In this document: positions 36,030 through 43,326 of the stretch, one piece after another
Numbering within the stretch: the stretch's first letter is position 1
How the letters are laid out: each line of letters starts with the position of its first letter
DNA from: an uncultured Gilliamella sp.
GTDB lineage: Bacteria; Pseudomonadota; Gammaproteobacteria; Enterobacterales; Enterobacteriaceae
Direction of reading: 5' to 3'
DNA length: 43,326 nt
Assembly (NCBI GenBank): GCA_945291235.1
Contig: CALYQY010000006.1
Span: 1-43,326, forward strand
Notes under the pieces: generated by a model
Seen by the model: the letters and a program-made list of their open reading frames with translations, nothing else
What the model was told of the DNA's origin: nothing
The model's database searches: none
Program-made: the position numbers and the translations under genes

Positions 36030-36339
36030 CCTCCAAATTAAAAAGTTATTTTAAGTGGCATTGATCCATGCCTTTTTAGAGAAATAAAAAATTAAATTTA
36101 AAATGGTCGAGATTAAATTTAGTGAGTTCTAATTTATGAAGAATTTTTGTTAAAAACGTGTTTTTTCTTGAAATGCAGGTTTTATTATATCTGATTTTTG
36201 AAAAATTAATGAGAAAATTATTGTCAGTTGGATTGTAAATTAATCAAATCTAAACTTGATTTTTTACTGATAGACGTTTATATATAATAGTGATAAGTAA
36301 TGTGCTTATCACTAACCTACAACATACGAGGAGCTAATA
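36030..36339. other. Gap with promoter of the zinc-ribbon gene
   Basis: A 310-base divergent region. A perfect TATAAT (36283-36288) precedes the zinc-ribbon gene, immediately followed by the palindrome listed separately. The rest is A/T-rich with no other evident signal. Confidence 0.5.
36289..36313. promoter_or_regulatory. Palindrome at the transcript start of the zinc-ribbon gene
   Basis: AGTGATAAG and CTTATCACT are perfect 9-base inverted repeats around TAATGTG, starting directly after the TATAAT. It would either be a repressor operator covering +1 or a stem at the mRNA 5' end. Confidence 0.55.
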
Positions 36340-36549
36340 ATGGTACAAAAATTTGCTTCATACGGTAGTGATGTTTCAGCTGGCACTTATAAGTGTGCTG
36401 ATTGCGGTTATACTTTTTCCAATCAAAGTAAAAAATCCTTGCCACCATGTCCGGATCATAACAAAAAACCACATATCAAAAATGGTTGGTATATTGTTTC
36501 AGGACAGGGCGATTCAGTAAAAGATCCTCATCCAGATAAAAAAAAGTAG
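36340..36549 (+). CDS. Small zinc-ribbon protein
   Basis: The protein has 69 residues with GAGGAG 6 bases before the ATG. The metal-binding pattern is CADCGY at ~19-24 and CPDH at ~37-40 (CxxC...CxxH), like a rubredoxin-type knuckle. The rest is polar with a basic tail (DPHPDKKK). It is cytoplasmic, with no membrane segment. I do not know a specific function; stress-associated small zinc ribbons of this type are common in gammaproteobacteria. Confidence 0.8.
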   Translation: MVQKFASYGSDVSAGTYKCADCGYTFSNQSKKSLPPCPDHNKKPHIKNGWYIVSGQGDSVKDPHPDKKK

Positions 36550-36851
36550 ACGACCATTGCTAAAATACATTCGCTATCTATGTGTTTTGGTTATGAATAG
36601 TATAAAAAAAGGAGCGTTGCTTGTTTTTCTACTTATGAAAGCTGCATGATGAAATCAGTAACGCTCTAATCATGATTTAATCCTTATCTTTATATGTAAG
36701 CTGATCTAAAAAAAGTGATTAACTTAAAGGTGTTAATAAGCGTAAAACGTGTTATCTTTTATAAGATAACGATTTTATTAAATCGAAATAGTTGCGGATT
36801 TTCAGTTTTCAACATCACAATGAATTTTATAATTAGGCAATAAACAAAATA
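36550..36851. other. Gap downstream of the zinc-ribbon gene
   Basis: It holds GAGCGTTGC (from 36612) and GTAACGCTC (to ~36667) as distant complementary arms, and a hairpin GTTATCTT-TTAT-AAGATAAC at 36751-36770 followed by GATTTTATT, which could act as a plus-strand terminator. A small RNA is possible but unproven. Confidence 0.4.
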
Positions 36852-37124
36852 TTAACGTAGTTGACTGTCTTTGCTGCCTCGACGATTATATAAAATCGCC
36901 GCTTTAGCAGACTGTTTATCCAGTTCTTGTTGGCAGTTTAAACAATATTGTACGCCAGGTAATGCAAGCTTTCGTGCTTTTGGAATAGGATCACCGCATT
37001 CAATGCAGAAATCAGCACTTTGAGCACCTTGTTTAAGTTGGCGTCTAGCATTTTCGATAGCATCAGCAATGGTGCTTTCAATTTGTTGATTAACGGCATC
37101 GTCAGATGCCCAACCACTAGCCAT
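36852..37124 (-). CDS. ybiI: DksA/TraR-type zinc-finger protein YbiI
   Basis: The protein has 90 residues from ATG 37124, which has a perfect AGGAGG upstream; the frame extends to 37280 but would overlap msrA and lacks conservation. It matches E. coli YbiI: MASGWASDDAVNQQIESTI, then the zinc finger CIECGDPIPKARKLALPGVQYCLNC, and ending YNRRGSKDSQLR. Relatives such as DksA and TraR bind RNA polymerase's secondary channel, but this short form lacks the coiled coil; its role is unknown. It is divergent from msrA. Confidence 0.92.
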   Translation of the reverse strand: MASGWASDDAVNQQIESTIADAIENARRQLKQGAQSADFCIECGDPIPKARKLALPGVQYCLNCQQELDKQSAKAAILYNRRGSKDSQLR

Positions 37125-37224
37125 ATTCGATCCTCCTAAAACTGAGATGGTTAGCTTGTGAAATGGTGATTTTTTAAGCTTTTTCAAGGGGTGTCTTTTA
37201 AAATCATTTTTATTGGAGATTATT

Positions 37225-37773
37225 ATGCAACAATATGAGCAAGCAACATTCGCCGGCGGTTGTTTTTGGTGTATGGTCAAACCGTTCGATCAATACGAAG
37301 GTGTTATTAGTGTGGTGTCGGGTTATACGGGTGGCCATATAGCAAACCCTACCTATGAACAAGTATGTAAAGGAGATACCGGACATACTGAAGCCGTTCA
37401 AATTACGTTTGATCCCAAGAAAATTAGTTATAAAAAGTTATTAGATATTTTTTGGCAACAAATTGATCCTACGGATCAACATGGTCAGTTTGCTGATCGA
37501 GGAGATTCTTACCGTCCGGTTATTTTTTATCATAATCAATTCCAACATAATTTAGCACTAGAATCGAAAAAAGAGTTAGAGGCAAGTGGTCGTTTTACTC
37601 ACCCGATTCAAGTCGCTATTGAACCCGCTGTCGCTTTTTATCCAGCTGAAGAGTATCATCAAGACTTTTATAAAAAACAGTCACAACATTACAATCGTTA
37701 TTATCAATTGTCCGGGCGTTCGTCATTTTTGTCACAGCATTGGCAAGATAAATCTAAACCTAAAAGTGAGTAA
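37225..37773 (+). CDS. msrA: Peptide methionine-S-sulfoxide reductase
   Basis: The enzyme has 182 residues from ATG 37225 (GGAG 7 bases upstream); an in-frame TTG at 37213 overlaps the ribosome site. The catalytic cysteine is in GGCFWC; other MsrA blocks are [55 protein letters not shown] and [12 protein letters not shown]. It repairs S-form methionine sulfoxide using thioredoxin. It is the short MsrA type. The next gene starts 3 bases after its stop. Confidence 0.95.
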   Translation: MQQYEQATFAGGCFWCMVKPFDQYEGVISVVSGYTGGHIANPTYEQVCKGDTGHTEAVQITFDPKKISYKKLLDIFWQQIDPTDQHGQFADRGDSYRPVIFYHNQFQHNLALESKKELEASGRFTHPIQVAIEPAVAFYPAEEYHQDFYKKQSQHYNRYYQLSGRSSFLSQHWQDKSKPKSE

Positions 37774-37776
37774 GTT

Positions 37777-38301
37777 ATGCAAGATTACCCTCAGTATCGA
37801 AGTCAACAAAAATTAATACATTGGCTATCAGCAGTGCTAGTTATATTAGCGTTTTTGCTGATTATGTTTAAAATCATTCTATCTCATTTTTTGGGAGGGA
37901 TGCCGAATATCTATTTGTTACATAAATCAATTGGTGTTTTAGTCTTCATTGTAACAATATGGCGTATTAAAGTAATGATCCAATATGGTATCCCTGATGT
38001 TTTAGATAAACATCAAAGATTACAGCGAATTTTATCAAAATCTACCCAAGGCTTTATCTATATTTTTCTGTTAATTGTTCCGTTATCTGGGTATTTGATG
38101 AGTAGTCGCCCGCTCAATGTTTTTGGTCTTGTTTCCATCCCTGCTATCGATATGCCAAATGAGTTTTATCTGTTTTTCCATAGCACTCATTTAATCAGTT
38201 CATATTTGCTAGCCGTATTAATTTTGGTACATATTCTCGGAGCTTTATATCATTACTTTTGGCTTAAAGATAAAGTTTTACAATCGATGTTGGCAAAATA
38301 G
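37777..38301 (+). CDS. cybB: Cytochrome b561 (CybB-like)
   Basis: The protein has 174 residues with four membrane segments (~16-35, 47-65, 88-107, 140-163). Haem-ligand histidines are in LIHWLSA (helix 1), LHKSIG (helix 2) and FFHSTH...LVHILGALYH (helix 4). It is a di-haem inner-membrane protein. E. coli CybB passes electrons from superoxide to ubiquinone. It lies 3 bases after msrA and 58 bases before msrB, so it belongs to an oxidant-repair group. Confidence 0.9.
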   Translation: MQDYPQYRSQQKLIHWLSAVLVILAFLLIMFKIILSHFLGGMPNIYLLHKSIGVLVFIVTIWRIKVMIQYGIPDVLDKHQRLQRILSKSTQGFIYIFLLIVPLSGYLMSSRPLNVFGLVSIPAIDMPNEFYLFFHSTHLISSYLLAVLILVHILGALYHYFWLKDKVLQSMLAK

Positions 38302-38359
38302 TTAGCTTTAAAGGCTGTTTTGCTAATTAAGTTCTTCAATATTAGCTATTAGGTGACTT

Positions 38360-38809
38360 ATGAATAAACTTACGAAAGACCAAGCCATTTCTAAATTAAC
38401 CGCTATGCAATATCATGTGACGCAACAAAATGGCACAGAACCACCGTTTGAAAATGAGTTTAATGATAATCATGAAGAAGGATTATATGTCGATATTGTA
38501 TCCGGTGAACCTTTATTTACTTCTTACGATAAATTTGATTCTGGATGTGGTTGGCCAAGTTTTTCTCGTCCTGTTAATGATCATCATATTCTTGAAAAAG
38601 CAGATAACAGTTATGGTATGCATAGAACCGAAGTCCGATCTGTAAAAGGGGATTCTCACCTTGGGCATGTTTTTAATGATGGGCCTAAAGCGTTAGGTGG
38701 ATTGCGTTATTGTATTAATTCTGCTGCTTTACGTTTTATTCCGGTTAATAAACTGGTCGAAGAGGGGTATGGGGAATATTTATCTCTTTTTGAAAAACAT
38801 AAATCTTGA
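38360..38809 (+). CDS. msrB: Peptide methionine-R-sulfoxide reductase
   Basis: The enzyme has 149 residues. The catalytic cysteine is in [12 protein letters not shown], and a second cysteine in SGCGWPSF may be the recycling residue. The two CxxC zinc pairs of E. coli MsrB are absent: [10 protein letters not shown] and [10 protein letters not shown] carry none, so this is the zinc-free form. It repairs R-form methionine sulfoxide and complements MsrA in the same cluster. A tGTGA-type ribosome site is weak; the ATG at 38360 fits the family N-terminus. Confidence 0.95.
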   Translation: MNKLTKDQAISKLTAMQYHVTQQNGTEPPFENEFNDNHEEGLYVDIVSGEPLFTSYDKFDSGCGWPSFSRPVNDHHILEKADNSYGMHRTEVRSVKGDSHLGHVFNDGPKALGGLRYCINSAALRFIPVNKLVEEGYGEYLSLFEKHKS

Positions 38810-38812
38810 TTT

Positions 38813-38839
38813 CCTATCATTCATTTATTGAATGATAGG
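38813..38839. terminator. Hairpin between msrB and lptG
   Basis: CCTATCATTCA and TGAATGATAGG form a perfect 11-bp stem with a 5-base loop between convergent genes, 4 bases after the msrB stop. No long U-run follows. Confidence 0.55.
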
Positions 38840-38887
38840 CGTTAAATGGTAAATAATAAAATCAACAAACATTACGGGTATGTTGGT

Positions 38888-39952
38888 TTAATTTCTTCTT
38901 TTAAATAGTGCATAACTTATCAGTAAAAAAACAAAACTGGTTATTAACGATCCTATGATTGGATAGATACCAATAACGATACTCATTTGAGCAAATAAGT
39001 TATCGGCTATATAGAAAATAAACCCAAAACTAATGCCGATGATGACCCTAACACCCGTTGACACACTTCGCAGTGGGCCAAATATAAACGAGAGGGCAAG
39101 TAACATCATGACAGCAACAGAGACCGGTTTTATGATTTTTTTCCAGAAAAGTAAATCATAATAGCTCGTATCTTGTCCCGAGTTGTGCAGATATTGTGAA
39201 TATTTATAAAGTCCTGTAGCAGAAAGCGAATCAGGATCAAAAGCAACAATGTTCAATTTATCCGGCGTGATGTTAGTTTCCCATTTCATGGACATCAGAT
39301 TTGTCCCATTTACTTTAACCGGATCACTAAAGTCATTTTTTTCAACTTGCGTTAATGTCCATTCATTTTTTTTAAATATGCCATAATCAGCATGGGTTAT
39401 AGACAATAATTGATTATTATCTGTCGCATAAATTGAAATATCGTTAATGGAATTATCGTCATTAACACGACCAATATAGATATAATTGTTTCCATCTTTT
39501 GCCCATAAACTACCTTGTTCAGCTAATAACGAATTGCCATATATTTTTACAGAACGCATATTACGGGCAGTTTGTTCACACTCAGGGGCTACCCATTCAC
39601 CGATTGCCATAGTAATAATCACTAATGGTATAGCCGTTTTCATAACGGCTTTTGCAATTTTAAAACGGCTAAAACCAGACGTTTCCATAACGATAAGCTC
39701 GCTTCGAGATGCCAGTAACCCTAATCCAATTAAGGCGCCTAACAATGCTGCCATTGGAAAAAAAGTTTCCAGATCTTTAGGTGTCATTAAGGCCGTATAT
39801 ATACCAACTGAAAAAGCATCATAATCACCTTTTATTCTTCTGAGTTGGTCTATAAAACGAATAATCCCTGACAAGCTAATAAGTAAAAACAGGCTCAGAC
39901 CTATTGAGCTTAAAATTGTTCTACCAATGTAGCGATCTAAAATCGAAAACAC
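38888..39952 (-). CDS. lptG: LPS export permease LptG
   Basis: The protein has 354 residues, with six membrane segments: two near the N-terminus pair with one before the periplasmic beta-jellyroll (~150-265) and three at the end. Typical LptG motifs are ILDRYIGRTILSSIGLS, GLGLLASRSELIVMETSGFSRFKIAKAVMK (coupling helix) and FGPLRSVSTGVRVIIG. With LptF and LptB2 it extracts LPS from the inner membrane. It starts 11 bases after lptF with GGGGAAAA as ribosome site. Confidence 0.95.
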   Translation of the reverse strand: MFSILDRYIGRTILSSIGLSLFLLISLSGIIRFIDQLRRIKGDYDAFSVGIYTALMTPKDLETFFPMAALLGALIGLGLLASRSELIVMETSGFSRFKIAKAVMKTAIPLVIITMAIGEWVAPECEQTARNMRSVKIYGNSLLAEQGSLWAKDGNNYIYIGRVNDDNSINDISIYATDNNQLLSITHADYGIFKKNEWTLTQVEKNDFSDPVKVNGTNLMSMKWETNITPDKLNIVAFDPDSLSATGLYKYSQYLHNSGQDTSYYDLLFWKKIIKPVSVAVMMLLALSFIFGPLRSVSTGVRVIIGISFGFIFYIADNLFAQMSIVIGIYPIIGSLITSFVFLLISYALFKRRN

Positions 39953-39963
39953 ATTTTTCCCCT

Positions 39964-41067
39964 TTATGATTTACTGAATTTTAGACGAAGTTTACGCATG
40001 AAGATGCTATCCCAGCAATTTAATATCAATGCAATAATAAAATAGGTAATATTGATTAAGTAAAACCAAAATTCAGCATCCATACGACCTTTTCCAGCAT
40101 TTGCTTTTATTGAACTGGCTAACAGAAAATAGACCAAATAGAGCAGTAAAGCGGGTAAGATTTGCGAAAGCCTACCTTGCCTTGGATTTGTGACACTCAG
40201 TGGAATAACTAAAAAAGCCATTAATGGAACAGAAACAATCAGTGTTAACCGCCAATAAAACTCAGCTTTGGTTTTGGGCGTTTTCAGCGTTTGCAATTCA
40301 GTTAATCCGAGCTGTTGTACATCAATTTTTTCATCATCACTATTCATATCTAATTCTTTAGGTTTGATAATTCCCAAATAATTATGAAAATTTGATATAC
40401 GAAAATCTTGTAATTGTATGTTTCCTTCGTAACGATTGGCGCTTTCTAACGTAATAATTTGATTGCCTTCTTTGTCATGGCCGGTTTTGCCTTTATTCGC
40501 AATTATGATCGAGGGTCTTTCGTTATCTTTAGTTTTTACTTTAGCGATAAAAACATTTTCTAAATTGTTATTATTGACATTACCAATATAGATGACCGAA
40601 TTTCCGTCAGGAGTTTGTTGAAATTGTCCGGATAATAATCCCGCTAAACTTGGATTTAATTTTGCATTTTCAATTAATTGACTTTGCTTGATATTTGACC
40701 AAGGCCCGAACCATAAAGTATTTAGCATTGTTAACGAGCAGGTGAAGATACATAGTAAAAAAACGACTTGATAAGTGACATTTTTTTTCACGCCGCAGGC
40801 ATGCATAGCAACCATTTCACTGTCTGAATATAAGCGGCCAAATGTAATAAGCACCCCTAAAAAAAGACTTAAAGGTAAAATCAAATCAGCCATATTAGAA
40901 ATACCCAAGACTAACAAGGGCATGATTAAGTCACGAGGAATATTTCCTTCGATCGCGCTCGATAAAATTTTAATTAATTTTTGAGAAAAGAAAATAAGGA
41001 GCAAGATAAACAAAATAGCACCTTGTGTTTTCAATGTCTCTTTAACTAAATATCGACGAATTATCAC
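39964..41067 (-). CDS. lptF: LPS export permease LptF
   Basis: The protein has 367 residues with a GTG start. MIIRRYLVKETLKTQ, then the coupling segment FGRLYSDSEMVAMHACGVKK, a periplasmic jellyroll (~130-260) and a C-terminal membrane bundle with VIPLSVTNPRQGRLSQILPA mark the LptF subfamily. It pairs with LptG, encoded just downstream. It is divergent from pepA, the same arrangement as in E. coli, and is essential in most LPS-bearing bacteria. Confidence 0.95.
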   Translation of the reverse strand: MIIRRYLVKETLKTQGAILFILLLIFFSQKLIKILSSAIEGNIPRDLIMPLLVLGISNMADLILPLSLFLGVLITFGRLYSDSEMVAMHACGVKKNVTYQVVFLLCIFTCSLTMLNTLWFGPWSNIKQSQLIENAKLNPSLAGLLSGQFQQTPDGNSVIYIGNVNNNNLENVFIAKVKTKDNERPSIIIANKGKTGHDKEGNQIITLESANRYEGNIQLQDFRISNFHNYLGIIKPKELDMNSDDEKIDVQQLGLTELQTLKTPKTKAEFYWRLTLIVSVPLMAFLVIPLSVTNPRQGRLSQILPALLLYLVYFLLASSIKANAGKGRMDAEFWFYLINITYFIIALILNCWDSIFMRKLRLKFSKS

Positions 41068-41210
41068 ATTTTACCTATACAAAATTAAACGTTTTTTCAG
41101 ATCTAATTATTATAAACTGAAATAAGAGTAATTAGTTATCTTTTTGTTGCTATCCCATGATGAATCGATAAAATATTACTATTCGCATTATCTTTTACAC
41201 GAGAAACATT

Positions 41211-42692
41211 ATGGAATTCTTAATCAAAAACAGTCATACTTTAACGAATCAAAAAACAGAATGTTTAGTTATTACAATAGATTCAGGTAAGAAACAATCA
41301 GACATTGTTAATGAAATCGATGAATTGACTCATGGCATGATTAGCCAACTTATTAAAAGTGGTGATATCAGTAGTGAATTAGGAAAAACCACTCTGTTGT
41401 ACCCTTGTATAGCTGGTTTTACTCAAAAGTTATTATTGGTTGGCTGTGGCAAATGTAAAGAATTTGATTTTTCAAAAGCCAAAAAAGTGATTCAAAATGT
41501 GGTGAAAGAGTTAGTTGCTAAAAATATTAAGAGCATCACTTGGGATTTACTAACCGTCAATACAGCCTATAGTTCAATCATTGCAAAACAATTACCGCAA
41601 ATTGTGAATGATATAACGTATCACTTTGATCTATTCAAAACGGAAAAAGCACCCAAACTGAATCTTGCTAAAGTTAATTTGATTTATGGTGATAAAGAAC
41701 AAACGCAATCGATTAGTTGCAATTTACAACAGGGTAAAATTATTGCTGATGCTATCTTGGCTACAAAAACGCTGGCTAATATGCCTTCAAATATCTGTAA
41801 TGCACAATATTTAGCAGAACAGGGTAAATTGCTAGACAAAACTTATGAATCATTAAAAACGACGTGCTTAGGTGAAAAAGAGCTCGCTAAATTAAATATG
41901 AATGCTTATTTAGCTGTAGGTCGAGGTTCACAGAATGAATCGATAATGACAGTTATCGAATACAACGGTGCAAAAGACAAAAAAGCGCAACCTATTGTTT
42001 TAGTCGGTAAGGGATTAACGTTTGATTCTGGTGGTTTGTCAATTAAACCAGCAGCAAGTATGGATGAAATGAAATACGATATGTGTGGCGCAGCTACCGT
42101 TTATGGCGTAATGCAAGCTGTAGCAGAATTAAATTTACCAATTAATGTGGTTGGTGTTATGGCTGGATGTGAAAATATGCCCGATGGTAATGCTTATCGT
42201 CCTGGCGATATTTTAACGACAATGTCAGGTACAACGGTTGAAGTGATTAATACAGATGCGGAAGGTCGTTTAGTTTTATGTGATACACTAACTTATGTTG
42301 AGCGTTTTAATCCAAAAGCGGTGATTGATATTGCAACGCTAACTGGTGCATGTATTGTGGCTTTAGGACATCATTATACGGGCGTGATGGGAAATGATGA
42401 AAAGTTAGTATCACAATTAGTGCATGCATCTAATAAAGCGGATGATAAAGCTTGGGCTTTACCAATGGATAATGATTTCCAAGATCAGATTAAATCAACC
42501 TGTGCCGATATTGTCAATGCTGGTGGGCGTGATGGTGGTACGATTACAGCGGCATGTTTCTTGTCTCGTTTTACTCAAAAATACCATTGGGCACATTTAG
42601 ATATTGCGGGTACAGCATGGAAATCAGGTGCAAACAAAGGTGCGACAGGGCGACCGGTTGCTATGTTGATTCAATATTTGTTAGATCAATAA
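41211..42692 (+). CDS. pepA: Leucyl (cytosol) aminopeptidase
   Basis: The enzyme has 493 residues (E. coli PepA has 503). It is an M17 di-metal peptidase, hexameric, removing N-terminal residues. The metal/catalytic core is seen in VGKGLTFDSGGLSIKPAASM, the MKYDMCGAATV block and the signature NTDAEGRLVLCDTL. In E. coli PepA also binds DNA for Xer recombination and carAB control; whether that holds here cannot be told. GAGAAAC precedes the ATG. It is followed 18 bases later by holC. Confidence 0.96.
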   Translation: MEFLIKNSHTLTNQKTECLVITIDSGKKQSDIVNEIDELTHGMISQLIKSGDISSELGKTTLLYPCIAGFTQKLLLVGCGKCKEFDFSKAKKVIQNVVKELVAKNIKSITWDLLTVNTAYSSIIAKQLPQIVNDITYHFDLFKTEKAPKLNLAKVNLIYGDKEQTQSISCNLQQGKIIADAILATKTLANMPSNICNAQYLAEQGKLLDKTYESLKTTCLGEKELAKLNMNAYLAVGRGSQNESIMTVIEYNGAKDKKAQPIVLVGKGLTFDSGGLSIKPAASMDEMKYDMCGAATVYGVMQAVAELNLPINVVGVMAGCENMPDGNAYRPGDILTTMSGTTVEVINTDAEGRLVLCDTLTYVERFNPKAVIDIATLTGACIVALGHHYTGVMGNDEKLVSQLVHASNKADDKAWALPMDNDFQDQIKSTCADIVNAGGRDGGTITAACFLSRFTQKYHWAHLDIAGTAWKSGANKGATGRPVAMLIQYLLDQ

Positions 42693-42710
42693 GACGGCAT
42701 TACTATTTTT

Positions 42711-43166
42711 ATGAAAAAAGTGATTTTCTATCTGTTAGAAAACCAAACAGAAGCAAGCGAAACAGGCATATTGTTTTATGAAAAACTCGCTTGCCAAAAA
42801 ATTGTCGAGGCATGGCAAGCAAAACAAAGAGTGTTGGTTGCTTGCCAAGATCAAGTTCAAGCTGAACGTATCGATGAATACCTTTGGCAACTGGATACCG
42901 ATAATTTTGTTCCTCATAATTTAGTCGGCGAAGGAATGAAAGGGGGATCACCTGTTGAAATCTGTTGGCCTCAAAAACGCAGCAGTGGTAATCGTCAATT
43001 ATTGATTAATTTGCAGGAACAGTTCCCTGAATTTTCTGGATTATATCATGATATTATTGATTTTGTGCCTGTTGAGGAACGATTGAAATCACTTGCCAGA
43101 AATAGGTATAAAACGTATAAAGAAAGTGGTTTTAATCTGAAAACAATACCCATATTATGTACATAA
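42711..43166 (+). CDS. holC: DNA polymerase III chi subunit
   Basis: The protein has 151 residues (E. coli HolC has 147). FYLLENQT at the start, KRVLVACQDQ-like QRVLVACQDQVQAERIDEYL, FVPHNLVGEG, GGSPVEICWPQKRSS and LKSLARNRYKTYKESGFNL are all family features. Chi links SSB to the clamp loader via psi (HolD). Gene order pepA-holC is conserved in gammaproteobacteria, where valS normally follows. The ribosome site is weak. Confidence 0.95.
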   Translation: MKKVIFYLLENQTEASETGILFYEKLACQKIVEAWQAKQRVLVACQDQVQAERIDEYLWQLDTDNFVPHNLVGEGMKGGSPVEICWPQKRSSGNRQLLINLQEQFPEFSGLYHDIIDFVPVEERLKSLARNRYKTYKESGFNLKTIPILCT

Positions 43167-43300
43167 TGGCTAGTATTGCTATGCTTGGTCATTAAGTTTT
43201 CAAACAGTAAATTTAATACTTTATGATAGTATTAAGCCAATTTATTGTTTTTCTATTTTATTGTAAAATAGTTCCATTTTTATGCCTTGAATTAGGATTA

Positions 43301-43326
43301 ATGCATTTATATGAAAAATTCGACTT
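43301..43326 (+). CDS. Possible start of a truncated gene at the right edge
   Basis: Two ATGs, at 43301 (MHLYEKFD) and 43311 (MKNST), lie after AGGATTA, but neither has ideal spacing and both run off the window after a few codons. The first residues do not resemble valyl-tRNA synthetase, which often follows holC. Nothing more can be said. Confidence 0.2.

Overview
The window reads as chromosomal DNA of an AT-rich gammaproteobacterium. Most proteins have clear Escherichia coli counterparts (TopB, MgtA, YjgR, PerM, Bcp, HemL, ErpA, Hcp, NsrR, MsrA, LptF, LptG, PepA, HolC, YdcH, YbiI), while base composition and codon use are strongly A/T biased. An Orbaceae/Gilliamella-like or Pasteurellales-like host would fit, but this is inference from gene content and composition; no rRNA or species marker is present. 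I saw no insertion sequence, prophage, integrase or CRISPR array.

Layout. Bases 1-9239 (minus strand) hold a five-gene cluster in the order DUF2170 protein (YjfI) - PspA/IM30 protein (YjfJ) - membrane OB-fold protein (YqiJ/NfeD type) - very long flotillin - giant coiled-coil AAA ATPase that runs off the left edge. It looks like a membrane-remodelling or envelope-stress machine and is the most interesting system here; a perfect palindrome embedded in a tandem repeat lies before its first gene. Bases 9594-17646 are a complete haem acquisition and anaerobic haem-breakdown island: TonB-dependent receptor, periplasmic haem-binding protein, then divergently the radical-SAM enzyme ChuW/HutW, ChuX/HutX, ChuY, and the permease and ATPase HmuU/HmuV. 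Fur-like boxes lie before the receptor and in the divergent intergenic region.

Bases 17731-25469 carry ZntB, a small unassigned protein, topoisomerase III, an orphan membrane protein (minus) and the Mg2+ ATPase MgtA, whose long leader contains a 27-codon peptide ORF and a palindrome. Bases 25470-31294 are mostly housekeeping: a 26-codon basic mini-ORF, YdcH, the HerA-like ATPase YjgR, PerM, peroxiredoxin Bcp, HemL and the Fe-S carrier ErpA. A tRNA-Leu(UAA) gene and a small protein with an apparent duplicated ribbon-helix-helix fold follow.

Bases 33057-35317 form a nitrosative-stress pair: hybrid cluster protein Hcp, with an NsrR-like box in its promoter region, and the NO sensor NsrR itself. 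Then come a DUF421 membrane protein, a small zinc-ribbon protein, YbiI, and a methionine-sulfoxide repair group (msrA - cytochrome b561 - msrB). The window closes with lptG/lptF (LPS export) divergent from pepA-holC, as in E. coli. Common themes are iron/haem supply, Fe-S and tetrapyrrole synthesis, NO/oxidant defence and envelope maintenance.
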